Shown piece after piece: positions 7,622 to 17,376 of a stretch of DNA of 58,965 nt. Location of the stretch: NCBI RefSeq assembly GCF_030053595.1, contig NZ_JASGBQ010000018.1, positions 1 through 58,965 on the forward strand, written 5' to 3'. Position 1 is the stretch's first letter; each line of letters opens with the position of its first letter. The DNA is from Fusibacillus kribbianus. GTDB taxonomy: Bacteria; Bacillota; Clostridia; Lachnospirales; Lachnospiraceae. The position numbers were made by a program, and so were the translations under genes. The notes under the pieces were generated by a model. It saw only the letters and a program-made list of their open reading frames with translations. It made no database searches and was not told the origin of the DNA.

Positions 7622-8905
7622 ATGAAGGAAGGAAAGGTATTTCTTGAGGAACTGAAAAAGGGAGCGTATGACGAACGTCTGCGGGCAATCTACGTGGATG
7701 AGACTTTGGTACCCGAACAGAGGGCACGGTATGAAAGGGCTGTTGAGAAATATGAGGAACTTTTCGGTCCCGGGGAGATCGAGATTTACAGTGCGCCCGG
7801 CCGCAGTGAGGTGGGAGGAAACCATACGGATCATCAGCATGGCATGGTCCTCGCCACTTCGGTCAATCTTGACGCGATTGCCATTGTGGGACTGAATGAA
7901 GACAACTGTATCCGGATCGTATCGGAGGGCTATGATATGATTACCGTAGAGCTTTCCGATCTGTCAAAAAAAGAGGAGGAGGAAGGAACCTCCGCAGGTC
8001 TGATCCGCGGTGTGGCGGCTGGTCTCCTTGAACAGGGGTTCCCGGTTAAGCAGGGCTTTCATGCCTACGTGACCAGCAATGTGCTCATCGGAGCAGGTCT
8101 GTCCTCGTCGGCGGCCTTCGAAGTCATCGTGGGGACTGTTATTTCCGGTCTGTTCCATGAGATGAAGATCAGTCCGGTGGAGATCGCAAAGGTTGCCCAG
8201 TTTGCAGAGAATGTATATTTTGGAAAGCCCTGCGGTCTGATGGATCAGATGGCCTGCTCTGTGGGAGGGCTGATCCACATCGATTTTGCCGATCCGAAGG
8301 CTCCTGTGGTCAACCGGGTTTCCGTGGACTTTGATTCATACCATTACAGCCTGTGCATTGTCGATACAAAGGGAAGCCACTCGGATCTGACGGAGGATTA
8401 CGCGCAGATTCCCGGCGAGATGAAGGCGGTTGCCGCATATTTCGGAAAATCGGTTCTCCGGGAGGTGGACCGGCAGGAATTCTTTGCAAACATTGCGAAG
8501 ATCCGACAGAAAACGGGAGACCGTGCGGTACTTCGTGCTATCCATTTTTATGCGGAGAATGAGCGGGCGCTGGCAGAGGCGGAGGCCCTTTCCGGAGGAC
8601 AGTTTGATGAGTTCCTGAGACTGGTGAAGGAATCCGGCAATTCCTCCTTCCAGTTCCTTCAGAACGTCTATACCAGCCGTCATGTGGAGGAGCAGGGAGT
8701 TTCTATCGGTCTTGCAGTGAGTGAAAGCATTCTGGGGGATCATGGAGTATGCCGTGTCCATGGAGGCGGCTTTGCCGGAACTATACAGGCCTTTGTGAAA
8801 AATGATTTTGTCGGGGAATACAGGCGGGTGCTGGACAGCGTTTTCGGTGCAGGCTCCTGTCATGTGCTGAAGGTGCGGCCTTATGGAGGCATCCGTGTAT
8901 TGTAA
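7622..8905 (+). CDS. galK: Galactokinase (GHMP kinase family)
   Basis: 427 residues. GHMP kinases phosphorylate the sugar at C1 using ATP, the first Leloir step. The galactokinase signature appears as APGRSEVGGNHTDHQHG near residue 60, the ATP-binding GLSSSAA loop is in VLIGAGLSSSAAFEVI, and the catalytic aspartate is in GKPCGLMDQMACSVGG. The classical signature reads G-E-H-T-D-Y; here the Glu is Asn and the Tyr is His, and the N-terminus is about 30 residues longer than usual. Substrate specificity could therefore be shifted, but galE and galT follow immediately, so galactose is the best guess. Confidence 0.88.
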   Translation: MKEGKVFLEELKKGAYDERLRAIYVDETLVPEQRARYERAVEKYEELFGPGEIEIYSAPGRSEVGGNHTDHQHGMVLATSVNLDAIAIVGLNEDNCIRIVSEGYDMITVELSDLSKKEEEEGTSAGLIRGVAAGLLEQGFPVKQGFHAYVTSNVLIGAGLSSSAAFEVIVGTVISGLFHEMKISPVEIAKVAQFAENVYFGKPCGLMDQMACSVGGLIHIDFADPKAPVVNRVSVDFDSYHYSLCIVDTKGSHSDLTEDYAQIPGEMKAVAAYFGKSVLREVDRQEFFANIAKIRQKTGDRAVLRAIHFYAENERALAEAEALSGGQFDEFLRLVKESGNSSFQFLQNVYTSRHVEEQGVSIGLAVSESILGDHGVCRVHGGGFAGTIQAFVKNDFVGEYRRVLDSVFGAGSCHVLKVRPYGGIRVL

Positions 8906-8962
8906 ATAACGGTTTGAGGTTTATAAAAATATATGGCTTTTATTCGGGAAGGAAGGATAAGC

Positions 8963-9955
8963 ATGAAGATTTTGGTATTAGGCGGTGCTGGCTACATCGG
9001 TTCCCACACGGTGTACGAGCTGATCGATGCAGGCAATGAGGTGGTTATTATTGATAATCTGGAAACGGGACACAGGGAGGCTGTTCATCCCCAGGCCAGG
9101 TTTTATCAGGGAGACCTGAGACACAGGGAGTTCGTGGATTCTGTTCTGGAGCAGGAGAAGAATATTGATGCAGTCATTCATTTTGCGGCCAATTCCCTGG
9201 TGGGAGAGAGCATGGTAAATCCTCTTAAATATTATGACAACAATCTCTGCGGCACCAAGGTCCTTTTGGAGAGCATGGTTGCCCACGGCCTTGATAAGAT
9301 CGTATTTTCCTCCACGGCTGCCACCTATGGTGAGCCGGAAAAGATCCCCATTGAGGAGACGGACAGGACAGAACCGACCAACACTTATGGTGAGACCAAA
9401 CTGTCCATGGAGAAAATGTTCAAATGGACCGGTCTGGCCCATGGGCTCCGATTTGTATCACTTCGGTATTTTAATGCGTGCGGTGCCCATGTGAGCGGAA
9501 GGATCGGAGAAGCCCATGATCCGGAAAGCCATCTGATCCCGCTGATCCTTCAGGTGCCCAACGGGCAGCGGGAGGCCATCAGCATTTTCGGTGACGATTA
9601 CGACACCAAAGACGGAACCTGTGTCCGCGATTATATTCATGTGACGGATCTGGCTCAGGCTCATATTCTGGCCGTGGATTACCTGATGAAGGGCGGAAAA
9701 AGCGATATCTTCAATCTGGGCAACGGCGTAGGCTTTACGGTCAGGGAAGTGGTGGAGACCGCACGGAAAGTAACCGGAGATCCCATCAAGGCTGTTATAT
9801 CTCCCAGGCGTGCAGGGGATCCGGCGAGACTGATCGCTTCCAGTGAAAAGGCAAAGAGGGTACTGGGCTGGAAGCCGGAACACGCGGATCTGGAGGAGAT
9901 CATTGCGACGGCATGGAACTGGCACAGAAATCATCCTCACGGTTATGCGGAATAA
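8963..9955 (+). CDS. galE: UDP-glucose 4-epimerase
   Basis: 330 residues, a short-chain dehydrogenase-type epimerase interconverting UDP-galactose and UDP-glucose with bound NAD. It opens with MKILVLGGAGYIGSHT (GxxGxxG). The catalytic residues are in SSTAATYGEP (Ser/Thr) and NTYGETKLSMEK (YxxxK), and the sugar-binding region has RYFNACGAH. The ATG at 8963 was preferred to the upstream one at 8933 because GGAAGGA precedes it and the Rossmann strand starts there. Second gene of the gal operon. Confidence 0.96.
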   Translation: MKILVLGGAGYIGSHTVYELIDAGNEVVIIDNLETGHREAVHPQARFYQGDLRHREFVDSVLEQEKNIDAVIHFAANSLVGESMVNPLKYYDNNLCGTKVLLESMVAHGLDKIVFSSTAATYGEPEKIPIEETDRTEPTNTYGETKLSMEKMFKWTGLAHGLRFVSLRYFNACGAHVSGRIGEAHDPESHLIPLILQVPNGQREAISIFGDDYDTKDGTCVRDYIHVTDLAQAHILAVDYLMKGGKSDIFNLGNGVGFTVREVVETARKVTGDPIKAVISPRRAGDPARLIASSEKAKRVLGWKPEHADLEEIIATAWNWHRNHPHGYAE

Positions 9956-9965
9956 GGAGGCAGTC

Positions 9966-11456
9966 ATGATAAATGAAGCGGTGAAAAAGCTGGTGACCTA
10001 TGGGCTGGAAACAGGTCTCATTGAGAACGAGGATGTCATTTATACAACAAATGCGATCCTGGAGACACTGGGGATTTCTGAGTATGAGGAGCCTGCATCG
10101 GAATGGCAGAATGTGGAGCTGGAGCCGGTTTTGAAGGAGCTTCTGGACTACGCCTGTGATGCGGGTCTGATTGAGAACAACATTGTCAGCCGGGATCTGT
10201 TTGATACAAAACTTATGTCCAGACTGGTGGCAAGACCAAGTGCAGTCATTGGAAAATTCCGGGAGCTTTATGAGGAAAGTCCGGAGAAGGCAACGGATTT
10301 TTATTACAGATTCAGTCAGGATACGGACTATATCCGTCGTTATCGGGTGAAAAAGGACTTAAAATGGAAATCAGATACTCCATACGGAGAGATGGACATT
10401 ACCATCAATCTGTCCAAACCGGAAAAGGATCCCAGAGCCATCGCGGCGGCAAAGGCTGCAAAGCAGAGCGGCTATCCCAAATGTCTGCTCTGCATGGAAA
10501 ATGAAGGCTATGCAGGACGCCTCAATCATCCGGCCAGACAGAATCACCGGATCATTCCGGTGACAGTCAATGGTCATCCCTGGGGTTTTCAGTATTCCCC
10601 TTATGTGTATTATAACGAACACTGCATTGTCTTTAATAAAGAGCATACGCCTATGCAGATCAATCGGGACACTTTTTCCAAGCTTCTGGATTTTGTGAGA
10701 CAGTTCCCGCATTATTTCGTGGGCTCCAATGCAGATCTTCCTATTGTCGGCGGTTCTATCCTGAGCCATGATCACTTCCAGGGCGGCCATTATGAGTTTG
10801 CCATGGCAAAAGCACCTGTAGAGGAACCGGTGACGATTCACGGCTTCGGGGATGTGAAGGCAGGAATTGTGAAATGGCCCATGTCCGTCATCCGACTTCA
10901 GTCCACGGATACAACACGGCTGGTGGAGACGGCAGATCATATTCTGAGTGGCTGGCGGTCCTATACCGATGAGGAAGCGTTTATCTATGCAGAGACAGAG
11001 GGAGAGCCTCACAATACGATCACACCCATTGCAAGAAAACGGGGAGATCAGTATGAGCTGGATCTGGTGCTGCGGAATAATATTACCACGAAGGAGCATC
11101 CCCTCGGGGTTTATCATCCTCATAAGGAACTTCATCATATCAAAAAAGAGAACATCGGTCTCATCGAGGTGATGGGTCTGGCAGTGCTTCCTGCAAGACT
11201 GAAGGGAGAGATGGAGAAGCTGGCAGACGCTATCGTCACAGGACAGGATCTTCGGGCGGATGAGGCAACGGAGAAACACGCCGATTGGGCGGAGGAGTTT
11301 CTGAAAAAATATTCTGATGTAAACATAGAAAATGTCCATGAGATCCTTTATAAAGAGATCGGCATCGTCTTCAGCCGGGTGTTGGAGGATGCAGGGGTCT
11401 ATAAGAGAACACCGGAGGGCAGAAGGGCATTTCGGAAGTTTATAGAAAGCCTGTAA
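9966..11456 (+). CDS. galT: UDP-glucose--hexose-1-phosphate uridylyltransferase, class II
   Basis: 496 residues, the long Firmicute (class II) GalT that swaps UMP between UDP-glucose and galactose 1-phosphate. Visible family segments are the N-terminal repeat of short helices and the active-site region GSILSHDHFQGGHYEF, with the catalytic histidine in the H-D-H-F-Q-G-G-H context. The ATG at 9966 follows AGGAGG by five bases. The open frame continues upstream inside galE, but that part is not typical. It closes the galK-galE-galT operon. Confidence 0.95.
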   Translation: MINEAVKKLVTYGLETGLIENEDVIYTTNAILETLGISEYEEPASEWQNVELEPVLKELLDYACDAGLIENNIVSRDLFDTKLMSRLVARPSAVIGKFRELYEESPEKATDFYYRFSQDTDYIRRYRVKKDLKWKSDTPYGEMDITINLSKPEKDPRAIAAAKAAKQSGYPKCLLCMENEGYAGRLNHPARQNHRIIPVTVNGHPWGFQYSPYVYYNEHCIVFNKEHTPMQINRDTFSKLLDFVRQFPHYFVGSNADLPIVGGSILSHDHFQGGHYEFAMAKAPVEEPVTIHGFGDVKAGIVKWPMSVIRLQSTDTTRLVETADHILSGWRSYTDEEAFIYAETEGEPHNTITPIARKRGDQYELDLVLRNNITTKEHPLGVYHPHKELHHIKKENIGLIEVMGLAVLPARLKGEMEKLADAIVTGQDLRADEATEKHADWAEEFLKKYSDVNIENVHEILYKEIGIVFSRVLEDAGVYKRTPEGRRAFRKFIESL

Positions 11457-11462
11457 GTATGC

Positions 11463-11491
11463 TTGACGGGAGGGGAAACGAGCGCTAAAAT
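11463..11491 (+). promoter_or_regulatory. Promoter of the butyrate kinase gene
   Basis: -35 box TTGACG (11463-11468), 17-base spacer, -10 box TAAAAT (11486-11491), right after the galT stop. No clear terminator separates galT from this gene, so some read-through is possible. Confidence 0.6.
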
Positions 11492-11534
11492 GAGTTGGGT
11501 AGATCTGGTATAACGGAAAGGAACGGATACGACT

Positions 11535-12641
11535 ATGAATACTTACAGAATTTTAGTGATAAATCCCGGTTCTACGTCAACGAAGCTTTCCATGTTTGAA
11601 AATGAAAAGTGTCTCTTTACGCAGGATGTGTTTCATGATTCGTCAGTGTTGAAGGAGTTTCTGACGATCAATGATCAGCTCCCTTACCGGATGGAAGTGG
11701 TCAGAAGTTTTTTGAAGGATGGAGCAATCGATCTGCATGGAGTGGATGCGATTGTTGGAAGAGGCGGCGGATGCTATTCTGTGACCGGTGGCGTCTACAG
11801 GATCGACGACTGTCTCATTGAAGATACAAGGATGGCCAGAGGAGGGCTGTATCATTCTTCCATGCTGGGGGTTCAGATGGCAGCGGAGCTGAACCGGGAG
11901 TACGGAGGAATCATGCTGATGATGGATCCGCCGGTGGTGGATGAGCTCTGCGATCTGGCAAGAGTCACCGGAGTGGACGGTGTTTACAGAACAGCAGTTT
12001 CCCACGCATTGAATCTGAAGGCGACGGCCAGAAAGCATGCAGCCTCCATCGGACGGCGCTATGAGGACTGCAACTTTATTGTCTGCCATATTGATGGAGG
12101 TATTTCTGTTACAGCCCACCAAAAGGGACGGATGATCGACGGAAATGATGCCGGAGGCGGGGAAGGTCCCTTTACTCCCACGCGTATGGGATCCATGGCA
12201 GTGACGGATGTGCTCCGGCTTCTGGACAGTAAAACACGGGAGGAATTTAAATCTCTCTGCAGTCAGACCGGTGGCTTTGGCAGCTATTACGGGACCTCCA
12301 ATTCGGACTATATCCATGAGCTGGTGAAAGCAGGAGATAAGAAGGCTGTGCGTATCTGGCGTGCAATGATTTATCAGGTGATCAAGTATATCGGATCCAT
12401 GAGTACCGTTCTGAAGGGAGAGGTGGATGGAATTCTGCTGACCGGCGGTCTGCTCCGTTTCCCGGATGTGGAGGAGCAGATAAAGGAGAGCTGCCAGTGG
12501 ATCGCGCCGGTAACTGCTTATCCCGGAGAGTTCGAGCAGGAAGCGATGGCTTTGGGAGCACTGCGGGTCCTGCGGGGCGAGGAAGAGGCCAGAACCTATA
12601 CGGGAAAGCCAGTGTGGGATGGCTTTGAGGATGATGCTTGA
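11535..12641 (+). CDS. buk: Butyrate kinase (acetokinase family)
   Basis: 368 residues, family length. It converts butyryl phosphate and ADP to butyrate and ATP, the last step of one butyrate fermentation route. The acetate/butyrate kinase signature is seen in ILVINPGSTSTKLSMFE at the N-terminus and in IVCHIDGGISVTAHQKGRMI, followed by DGNDAGGGEGPFTPTRMG. Phosphotransbutyrylase (ptb), the usual partner, is not in the window. Branched acyl phosphates are alternative substrates known for the family. The -35 box of the leuS leader promoter overlaps its stop codon. Confidence 0.9.
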   Translation: MNTYRILVINPGSTSTKLSMFENEKCLFTQDVFHDSSVLKEFLTINDQLPYRMEVVRSFLKDGAIDLHGVDAIVGRGGGCYSVTGGVYRIDDCLIEDTRMARGGLYHSSMLGVQMAAELNREYGGIMLMMDPPVVDELCDLARVTGVDGVYRTAVSHALNLKATARKHAASIGRRYEDCNFIVCHIDGGISVTAHQKGRMIDGNDAGGGEGPFTPTRMGSMAVTDVLRLLDSKTREEFKSLCSQTGGFGSYYGTSNSDYIHELVKAGDKKAVRIWRAMIYQVIKYIGSMSTVLKGEVDGILLTGGLLRFPDVEEQIKESCQWIAPVTAYPGEFEQEAMALGALRVLRGEEEARTYTGKPVWDGFEDDA

Positions 12642-12666
12642 CAAATGAAAAGCCATGCGCTAATAT
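12638..12666 (+). promoter_or_regulatory. Promoter of the leuS T-box leader
   Basis: TTGACA (12638-12643), 17-base spacer, TAATAT (12661-12666). The -35 box contains the last bases of the butyrate kinase gene. Confidence 0.75.
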
Positions 12667-12672
12667 TATTCC

Positions 12673-12948
12673 ATATGAGAAAAACGCAGAAGAGAAGGAG
12701 TAGGGCTTTATAAGGCATCAGAGAGCTGCCGGGTGGTGAGAGGCAGTGCCGGATGAGTCTGAACTGGTCTCAGAGTTCCGCATCTGAACCGGCTGCGGCA
12801 GAAAACAGACTGCCGGAGGAGCCAGAGTAGGAGGCGGCGGGATTTCCCGTTACAGAATCAATGAGTGCACAGCACGAGGCTGTGAAGTAGAGTGGTACCG
12901 CGAATGAAGCCCTTCGTCTCTATGGCAGAGAGGAAGGGCTATATTTAT
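12673..12948 (+). promoter_or_regulatory. T-box riboswitch (leucine) before leuS
   Basis: The T-box TAGAGTGGTACCGCG lies at 12888-12902. It is followed by a strong hairpin (AGCCCTTC 12908-12915 with GAAGGGCT 12933-12940) and the weak tail ATATTTATT. Stem I features are AGTA near 12701 and AGAGAG near 12720; the region GATGAGTCTGAACTGGTCTCAG contains two possible Leu specifier triplets (CTG and CTC). Uncharged tRNA-Leu should prevent termination. The downstream gene, leuS, fits the specifier. Confidence 0.88.
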
Positions 12949-12968
12949 TGAGAAAGGACGTAGTAACC

Positions 12969-15383
12969 ATGGCAATCCCTTATAATCATAAGGAAATCGA
13001 AAAGAAATGGACGAAGAAATGGGAAGAAGATCCCATCAATGTCAATGACGGCAAAAAACCGAAATATTATTGTCTGGATATGTTCCCTTATCCGTCAGGC
13101 AACGGCCTTCACGTGGGACATTGGAGAGGCTATGTGATCTCTGATGTATGGAGCCGTTATAAGATGATGAAGGGATATTACATCATTCATCCCATGGGCT
13201 GGGATGCTTTCGGTCTTCCGGCGGAAAACTATGCGATCAAGATGGGCGAGCATCCGGCAAAATCTACTGCGGACAATATCAACCGGATCCGTGAGCAGAT
13301 CAAGCAGATCGCAGCAGTGTATGACTGGGATATGGAGGTCAATACCACCGACCCCAGTTTCTACAAATGGACGCAGTGGATTTTTGTGAAGATGTTTAAG
13401 GCGGGCCTTGCCTATGAAAAGGAAATGCCCATCAACTGGTGCCCTTCCTGTAAGACAGGTCTGGCCAACGAAGAGGTCGTAAACGGCTGCTGTGAGCGCT
13501 GCGGTGCGCCGGTGACTAAGAAGAACCTGAAGCAGTGGATGCTCAAGATCACAGCCTATGCAGATCGCCTTCTGAACGACCTTGACAAGCTTGATTGGCC
13601 GGAGAAGGTAAAGAAGATGCAGACCGACTGGATCGGAAAATCCTACGGTGCTGAGATCGATTTCCAGGTGGACGGCAGAGAGGATTCCATCCGGGTTTAT
13701 ACCACCCGTCCCGATACTCTGTACGGTGCAACCTTTATGGTTCTGGCTCCTGAACACGCTATGGCTGCAGGCCTTGCAACGGCAGAGCAGAAGAAGGCAG
13801 TTGATGATTACATTTTCCAGGCTTCCATGAAGTCCAATGTGGATCGTCTTCAGGATAAGGAAAAGACCGGTGTGTTTACCGGAAGCTATGCCATCAATCC
13901 CATCAACGGTGCCAAGATTCCGATCTGGCTGTCGGATTATGTTCTGGCAGATTACGGTACCGGTGCCATTATGTGTGTACCTGCCCATGATGAGAGAGAC
14001 TTTGATTTTGCTAAAAAATTCGGCATTCCGATCATTCAGGTTATTTCTCCTGACGGAAAGGAGAATTCGGATCTGAAAGAGGCTTATGTGAACCCCGGCG
14101 TGATGATCAACTCCGGCGAGTTCAATGGAATGAATTCGGAGGAAGCCAAGGCAAAGGTTCCCGACATTATGGAACAGAGAGGTCTTGGCAAGAAAACCAC
14201 CCAGTACAAGCTTCGTGACTGGGTATTCTCCAGACAGCGTTACTGGGGTGAGCCGATCCCCATTGTACACTGCGAGAAGTGCGGCTGTGTGCCTGTACCG
14301 GAGGAGGAGCTTCCTCTGCTTCTTCCCGATGTGGAATCCTATCAGCCGACCGGTACAGGAGAATCTCCGCTGGCAGCCATTGATGAGTGGGTGAATACGA
14401 CCTGCCCTGTCTGCGGACGTCCTGCCAAGAGAGAGACCAATACCATGCCTCAGTGGGCAGGTTCCTCCTGGTATTTCCTCCGTTATGTCGACAACAAGAA
14501 TGATAAGGAGCTGGTTTCCAAAGAAAAAGCAGACAAGTATCTGCCTGTGGATATGTATATCGGCGGTGTGGAGCATGCGGTTTTACATCTTCTGTATTCC
14601 AGATTCTATACTAAGTTCCTCTACGACATCGGTGTAGTAGACTTTGACGAGCCCTTTAAAAAGCTGTTCAATCAGGGTATGATCACCGGAAAGAACGGTA
14701 TCAAGATGAGTAAATCCAAGGGAAATGTGGTTTCTCCTGACGATCTGGTACGGGACTATGGCTGCGATTCTCTGAGAATGTATGAGCTGTTTGTTGGTCC
14801 GCCGGAACTGGATTCCGAGTGGGATGAGAGAGGCATCGACGGCGTAAACCGTTTCCTGAACCGTTTCTGGAACCTGGTTATGGATAACAAGGATGCAGAT
14901 ATGACTCCCACCAAGGAGATGGAGAAGCTTCGCCATAAGATGATTTACGATATCACCACCCGTCTGGAAAGCTTCAGCCTGAATACCGTAGTCAGCGGAT
15001 TCATGGAATATAACAACAAAATGATCGATCTGGCAAAGAAGAACGGCGGCATGGATAAGAAGACCCTTGAGACAGCCGTGACCCTTCTGGCACCCTTCGC
15101 CCCTCATATCTGCGAAGAGCTGTGGAGCCAGCTTGGTCATGAGACCAGCGTATTTGTTGACAATACATGGCCGGAATGCGACGAAAGCAAGATGGCTGAC
15201 GATGAGAAGGAGATTGCAGTTCAGATGAACGGCAAGACCCGCTGCGTTGTAACGCTTCCTGTGGATATTGACAAGGAGAGCGCTCTCAAGGCAGGTAAGG
15301 AAGCACTGGGAGATAAGCTGTCCGGAACGATCGTCAAGGAAATTTATGTACCCGGCAGGATCATCAACATTGTAGTAAAATAA
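12969..15383 (+). CDS. leuS: Leucyl-tRNA synthetase
   Basis: 804 residues, class I synthetase. It opens with the LeuS block YPSGNGLHVGHWRGYV (HVGH ATP site near residue 47). A zinc-type cluster follows in NWCPSCKTGLANEEVVNG, then the editing (CP1) domain with TTRPDTLYGATF and GTGAIMCVPAHDERD. The KMSKS loop is in GIKMSKSKGNVVSPDD. The ATG at 12969 was taken over the upstream TTG at 12948 because MAIPYNHKEIEKKW is the usual LeuS start and AAAGGA precedes it. Controlled by the Leu T-box leader. Confidence 0.97.
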   Translation: MAIPYNHKEIEKKWTKKWEEDPINVNDGKKPKYYCLDMFPYPSGNGLHVGHWRGYVISDVWSRYKMMKGYYIIHPMGWDAFGLPAENYAIKMGEHPAKSTADNINRIREQIKQIAAVYDWDMEVNTTDPSFYKWTQWIFVKMFKAGLAYEKEMPINWCPSCKTGLANEEVVNGCCERCGAPVTKKNLKQWMLKITAYADRLLNDLDKLDWPEKVKKMQTDWIGKSYGAEIDFQVDGREDSIRVYTTRPDTLYGATFMVLAPEHAMAAGLATAEQKKAVDDYIFQASMKSNVDRLQDKEKTGVFTGSYAINPINGAKIPIWLSDYVLADYGTGAIMCVPAHDERDFDFAKKFGIPIIQVISPDGKENSDLKEAYVNPGVMINSGEFNGMNSEEAKAKVPDIMEQRGLGKKTTQYKLRDWVFSRQRYWGEPIPIVHCEKCGCVPVPEEELPLLLPDVESYQPTGTGESPLAAIDEWVNTTCPVCGRPAKRETNTMPQWAGSSWYFLRYVDNKNDKELVSKEKADKYLPVDMYIGGVEHAVLHLLYSRFYTKFLYDIGVVDFDEPFKKLFNQGMITGKNGIKMSKSKGNVVSPDDLVRDYGCDSLRMYELFVGPPELDSEWDERGIDGVNRFLNRFWNLVMDNKDADMTPTKEMEKLRHKMIYDITTRLESFSLNTVVSGFMEYNNKMIDLAKKNGGMDKKTLETAVTLLAPFAPHICEELWSQLGHETSVFVDNTWPECDESKMADDEKEIAVQMNGKTRCVVTLPVDIDKESALKAGKEALGDKLSGTIVKEIYVPGRIINIVVK

Positions 15384-15401
15384 AGATTGCGAACAAGAAG
15401 G

Positions 15402-15437
15402 GAAGCCGTTGCAAAACAAGCAATGGCTTCTTTTTTT
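15402..15437 (+). terminator. Terminator after leuS
   Basis: Arms GAAGCCGTTGC (15402-15412) and GCAATGGCTTC (15420-15430) pair with one G-U wobble, followed by seven T. Confidence 0.92.
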
Positions 15438-15469
15438 GAGTCCATGATAAAAAGTTTGTGATTTTTTTG

Positions 15470-15595
15470 TTGATTTTCTTTGATAAACATGTATAATGTA
15501 ATTTAGGTAAGTAGGGATTCTACTTTAGAAACCTATAACTCCTGCATTTGCAGCTAGTTATCATACAATCATCAAAGAAAAGAGGTAAATGTGAA
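15470..15595 (+). promoter_or_regulatory. pckA promoter and structured leader
   Basis: TTGATT (15470-15475), 16-base spacer, TATAAT (15492-15497). The roughly 90-base leader contains a dyad (ATAACT near 15534 with AGTTAT near 15555) enclosing GCATTTGC, so it can fold shortly before the ribosome binding site AGAGG. No known riboswitch class is recognised. Confidence 0.6.
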
Positions 15596-17200
15596 ATGGC
15601 AGTAATTGATTTAACCAAGTATGGCATTACCGGAACTACAGAGATTGTTCATAATCCTTCTTATGAGCTTTTGTTCGAAGAAGAAACAAAACCCGGTCTG
15701 GAGGGCTTTGACAAAGGTCAGGTCAGCGAGCTGGGCGCTGTTAATGTAATGACAGGCGTTTATACCGGACGTTCTCCTAAAGATAAGTTCATCGTTATGG
15801 ATGAAAACTCCAAGGATACCGTATGGTGGACCTCTGATGAGTACAAGAATGACAACCATCCCGCAAGTCCTGAGACCTGGGCTGCTGTAAAGAAGATCGC
15901 TCAGGAAGAGCTGTCCGGCAAGAAGCTCTACGTTGTAGATGCTTTCTGCGGTGCCAACAAGGATACCCGCATGGCTATCCGTTTCATCATGGAAGTAGCT
16001 TGGCAGGCTCATTTCGTAAAGAATATGTTCATTGCTCCCACTGAGGAAGAGCTTGCAAACTTCGAGCCTGATTTCGTTGTTTACAATGCTTCCAAGGCTA
16101 AGGTTGAGAATTACAAGGAGCTTGGTCTGAACTCCGAGACTGCTGTTGTATTTAACATCACAAGCCGCGAGCAGGTTATTATCAACACCTGGTACGGCGG
16201 TGAGATGAAGAAGGGTATGTTCTCCATGATGAACTACTATCTGCCTCTGAAGGGCATTGCTTCCATGCACTGCTCCGCAAATACAGATATGAACGGCGAG
16301 AACACCGCAATCTTCTTCGGTCTTTCCGGTACCGGCAAGACCACCCTTTCCACAGATCCCAAGCGTCTGCTGATCGGTGATGATGAGCACGGCTGGGACG
16401 ACAACGGCGTGTTCAACTTTGAGGGCGGCTGCTATGCAAAGGTTATCAACCTGGACAAAGAGTCTGAGCCCGACATCTACAATGCCATCAAGCGCAACGC
16501 ACTCCTTGAGAACGTTACTCTGGATGCTGACGGAAAGATCGACTTCGCTGACAAGAGCGTGACTGAGAATACCCGTGTATCTTATCCGATCAACCATATT
16601 GAGAATATTGTACGTCCTGTATCCTCTGCTCCGGCAGCAAAGAATGTGATCTTCCTGTCTGCAGATGCGTTCGGCGTACTTCCTCCCGTATCTGTTCTGA
16701 CTCCCGAGCAGACCCAGTACTACTTCCTGTCCGGATTTACTGCAAAGCTGGCTGGTACAGAGCGCGGTATCACTGAGCCTACTCCTACCTTCTCCGCTTG
16801 CTTCGGCCAGGCTTTCCTGGAGCTGCATCCTACCAAGTATGCAGAAGAGCTGGTTAAGAGAATGGAGAAGAGCGGTGCCAAGGCTTACCTTGTAAACACC
16901 GGCTGGAACGGAACCGGCAAGCGTATCTCCATCAAGGATACCCGTGGCATCATCGATGCGATCCTGAATGGCGATATCAAGAATGCACCCACCAAGAAGA
17001 TCCCTTACTTCAACTTCGAAGTACCTACCGAGCTCCCCGGTGTTGATCCTGCAATCCTGGATCCCCGCGATACCTATGCTGATCCTTCCGAGTGGGAGAC
17101 CAAGGCACAGGATCTGGCCGGCAGATTCATCAAGAACTTCGCAAAATACGAAGGCAATGCAGCAGGCAAGGCACTTGTATCCGCAGGTCCTCAGAAATAA
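15596..17200 (+). CDS. pckA: Phosphoenolpyruvate carboxykinase (ATP)
   Basis: 534 residues, the ATP-type enzyme interconverting oxaloacetate + ATP and PEP + CO2 + ADP. The kinase loop [18 protein letters not shown] and the metal-binding segment [20 protein letters not shown] are intact, as is the substrate arginine region [11 protein letters not shown] near residue 55. In anaerobes it often runs towards oxaloacetate, fixing CO2 and making ATP. The ATG at 15596 fits the family N-terminus. Codon use is strongly biased and regular, as expected for a highly expressed gene. Confidence 0.97.
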   Translation: MAVIDLTKYGITGTTEIVHNPSYELLFEEETKPGLEGFDKGQVSELGAVNVMTGVYTGRSPKDKFIVMDENSKDTVWWTSDEYKNDNHPASPETWAAVKKIAQEELSGKKLYVVDAFCGANKDTRMAIRFIMEVAWQAHFVKNMFIAPTEEELANFEPDFVVYNASKAKVENYKELGLNSETAVVFNITSREQVIINTWYGGEMKKGMFSMMNYYLPLKGIASMHCSANTDMNGENTAIFFGLSGTGKTTLSTDPKRLLIGDDEHGWDDNGVFNFEGGCYAKVINLDKESEPDIYNAIKRNALLENVTLDADGKIDFADKSVTENTRVSYPINHIENIVRPVSSAPAAKNVIFLSADAFGVLPPVSVLTPEQTQYYFLSGFTAKLAGTERGITEPTPTFSACFGQAFLELHPTKYAEELVKRMEKSGAKAYLVNTGWNGTGKRISIKDTRGIIDAILNGDIKNAPTKKIPYFNFEVPTELPGVDPAILDPRDTYADPSEWETKAQDLAGRFIKNFAKYEGNAAGKALVSAGPQK

Positions 17201-17220
17201 AATATGCTTTTTTGAGAAGG

Positions 17221-17244
17221 CGGCGCCGTCAGGCGCCGTCTTTT
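17221..17244 (+). terminator. Terminator after pckA
   Basis: GC-rich arms CGGCGCC (17221-17227) and GGCGCCG (17232-17238) with loop GTCA, then TCTTTT. Confidence 0.85.
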
Positions 17245-17332
17245 GCGCCTGTAAATTTTGATGAAATTTTCGTGGGAAAACAGAAAAACCGGGGCGCATT
17301 TCACAAAAATGCGAAAAGGGACATAAAAATGA

Positions 17333-17361
17333 TTGACGCGTATAATTTTATAAGGTAAAAT
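17333..17361 (+). promoter_or_regulatory. Promoter of the amt-PII gene
   Basis: TTGACG (17333-17338), 17-base spacer, TAAAAT (17356-17361). It would start transcription near 17368, only about ten bases before a terminator hairpin. Confidence 0.7.
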
Positions 17362-17376
17362 GCACACAAATAACAA

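Noticed and set aside
13095-14576. 493-residue antisense frame over leuS
   Set aside because: Antisense shadow; leuS motifs on the plus strand are unmistakable.
15611-17299. 562-residue antisense frame over pckA
   Set aside because: Antisense shadow produced by strong codon bias of pckA; composition is not protein-like.
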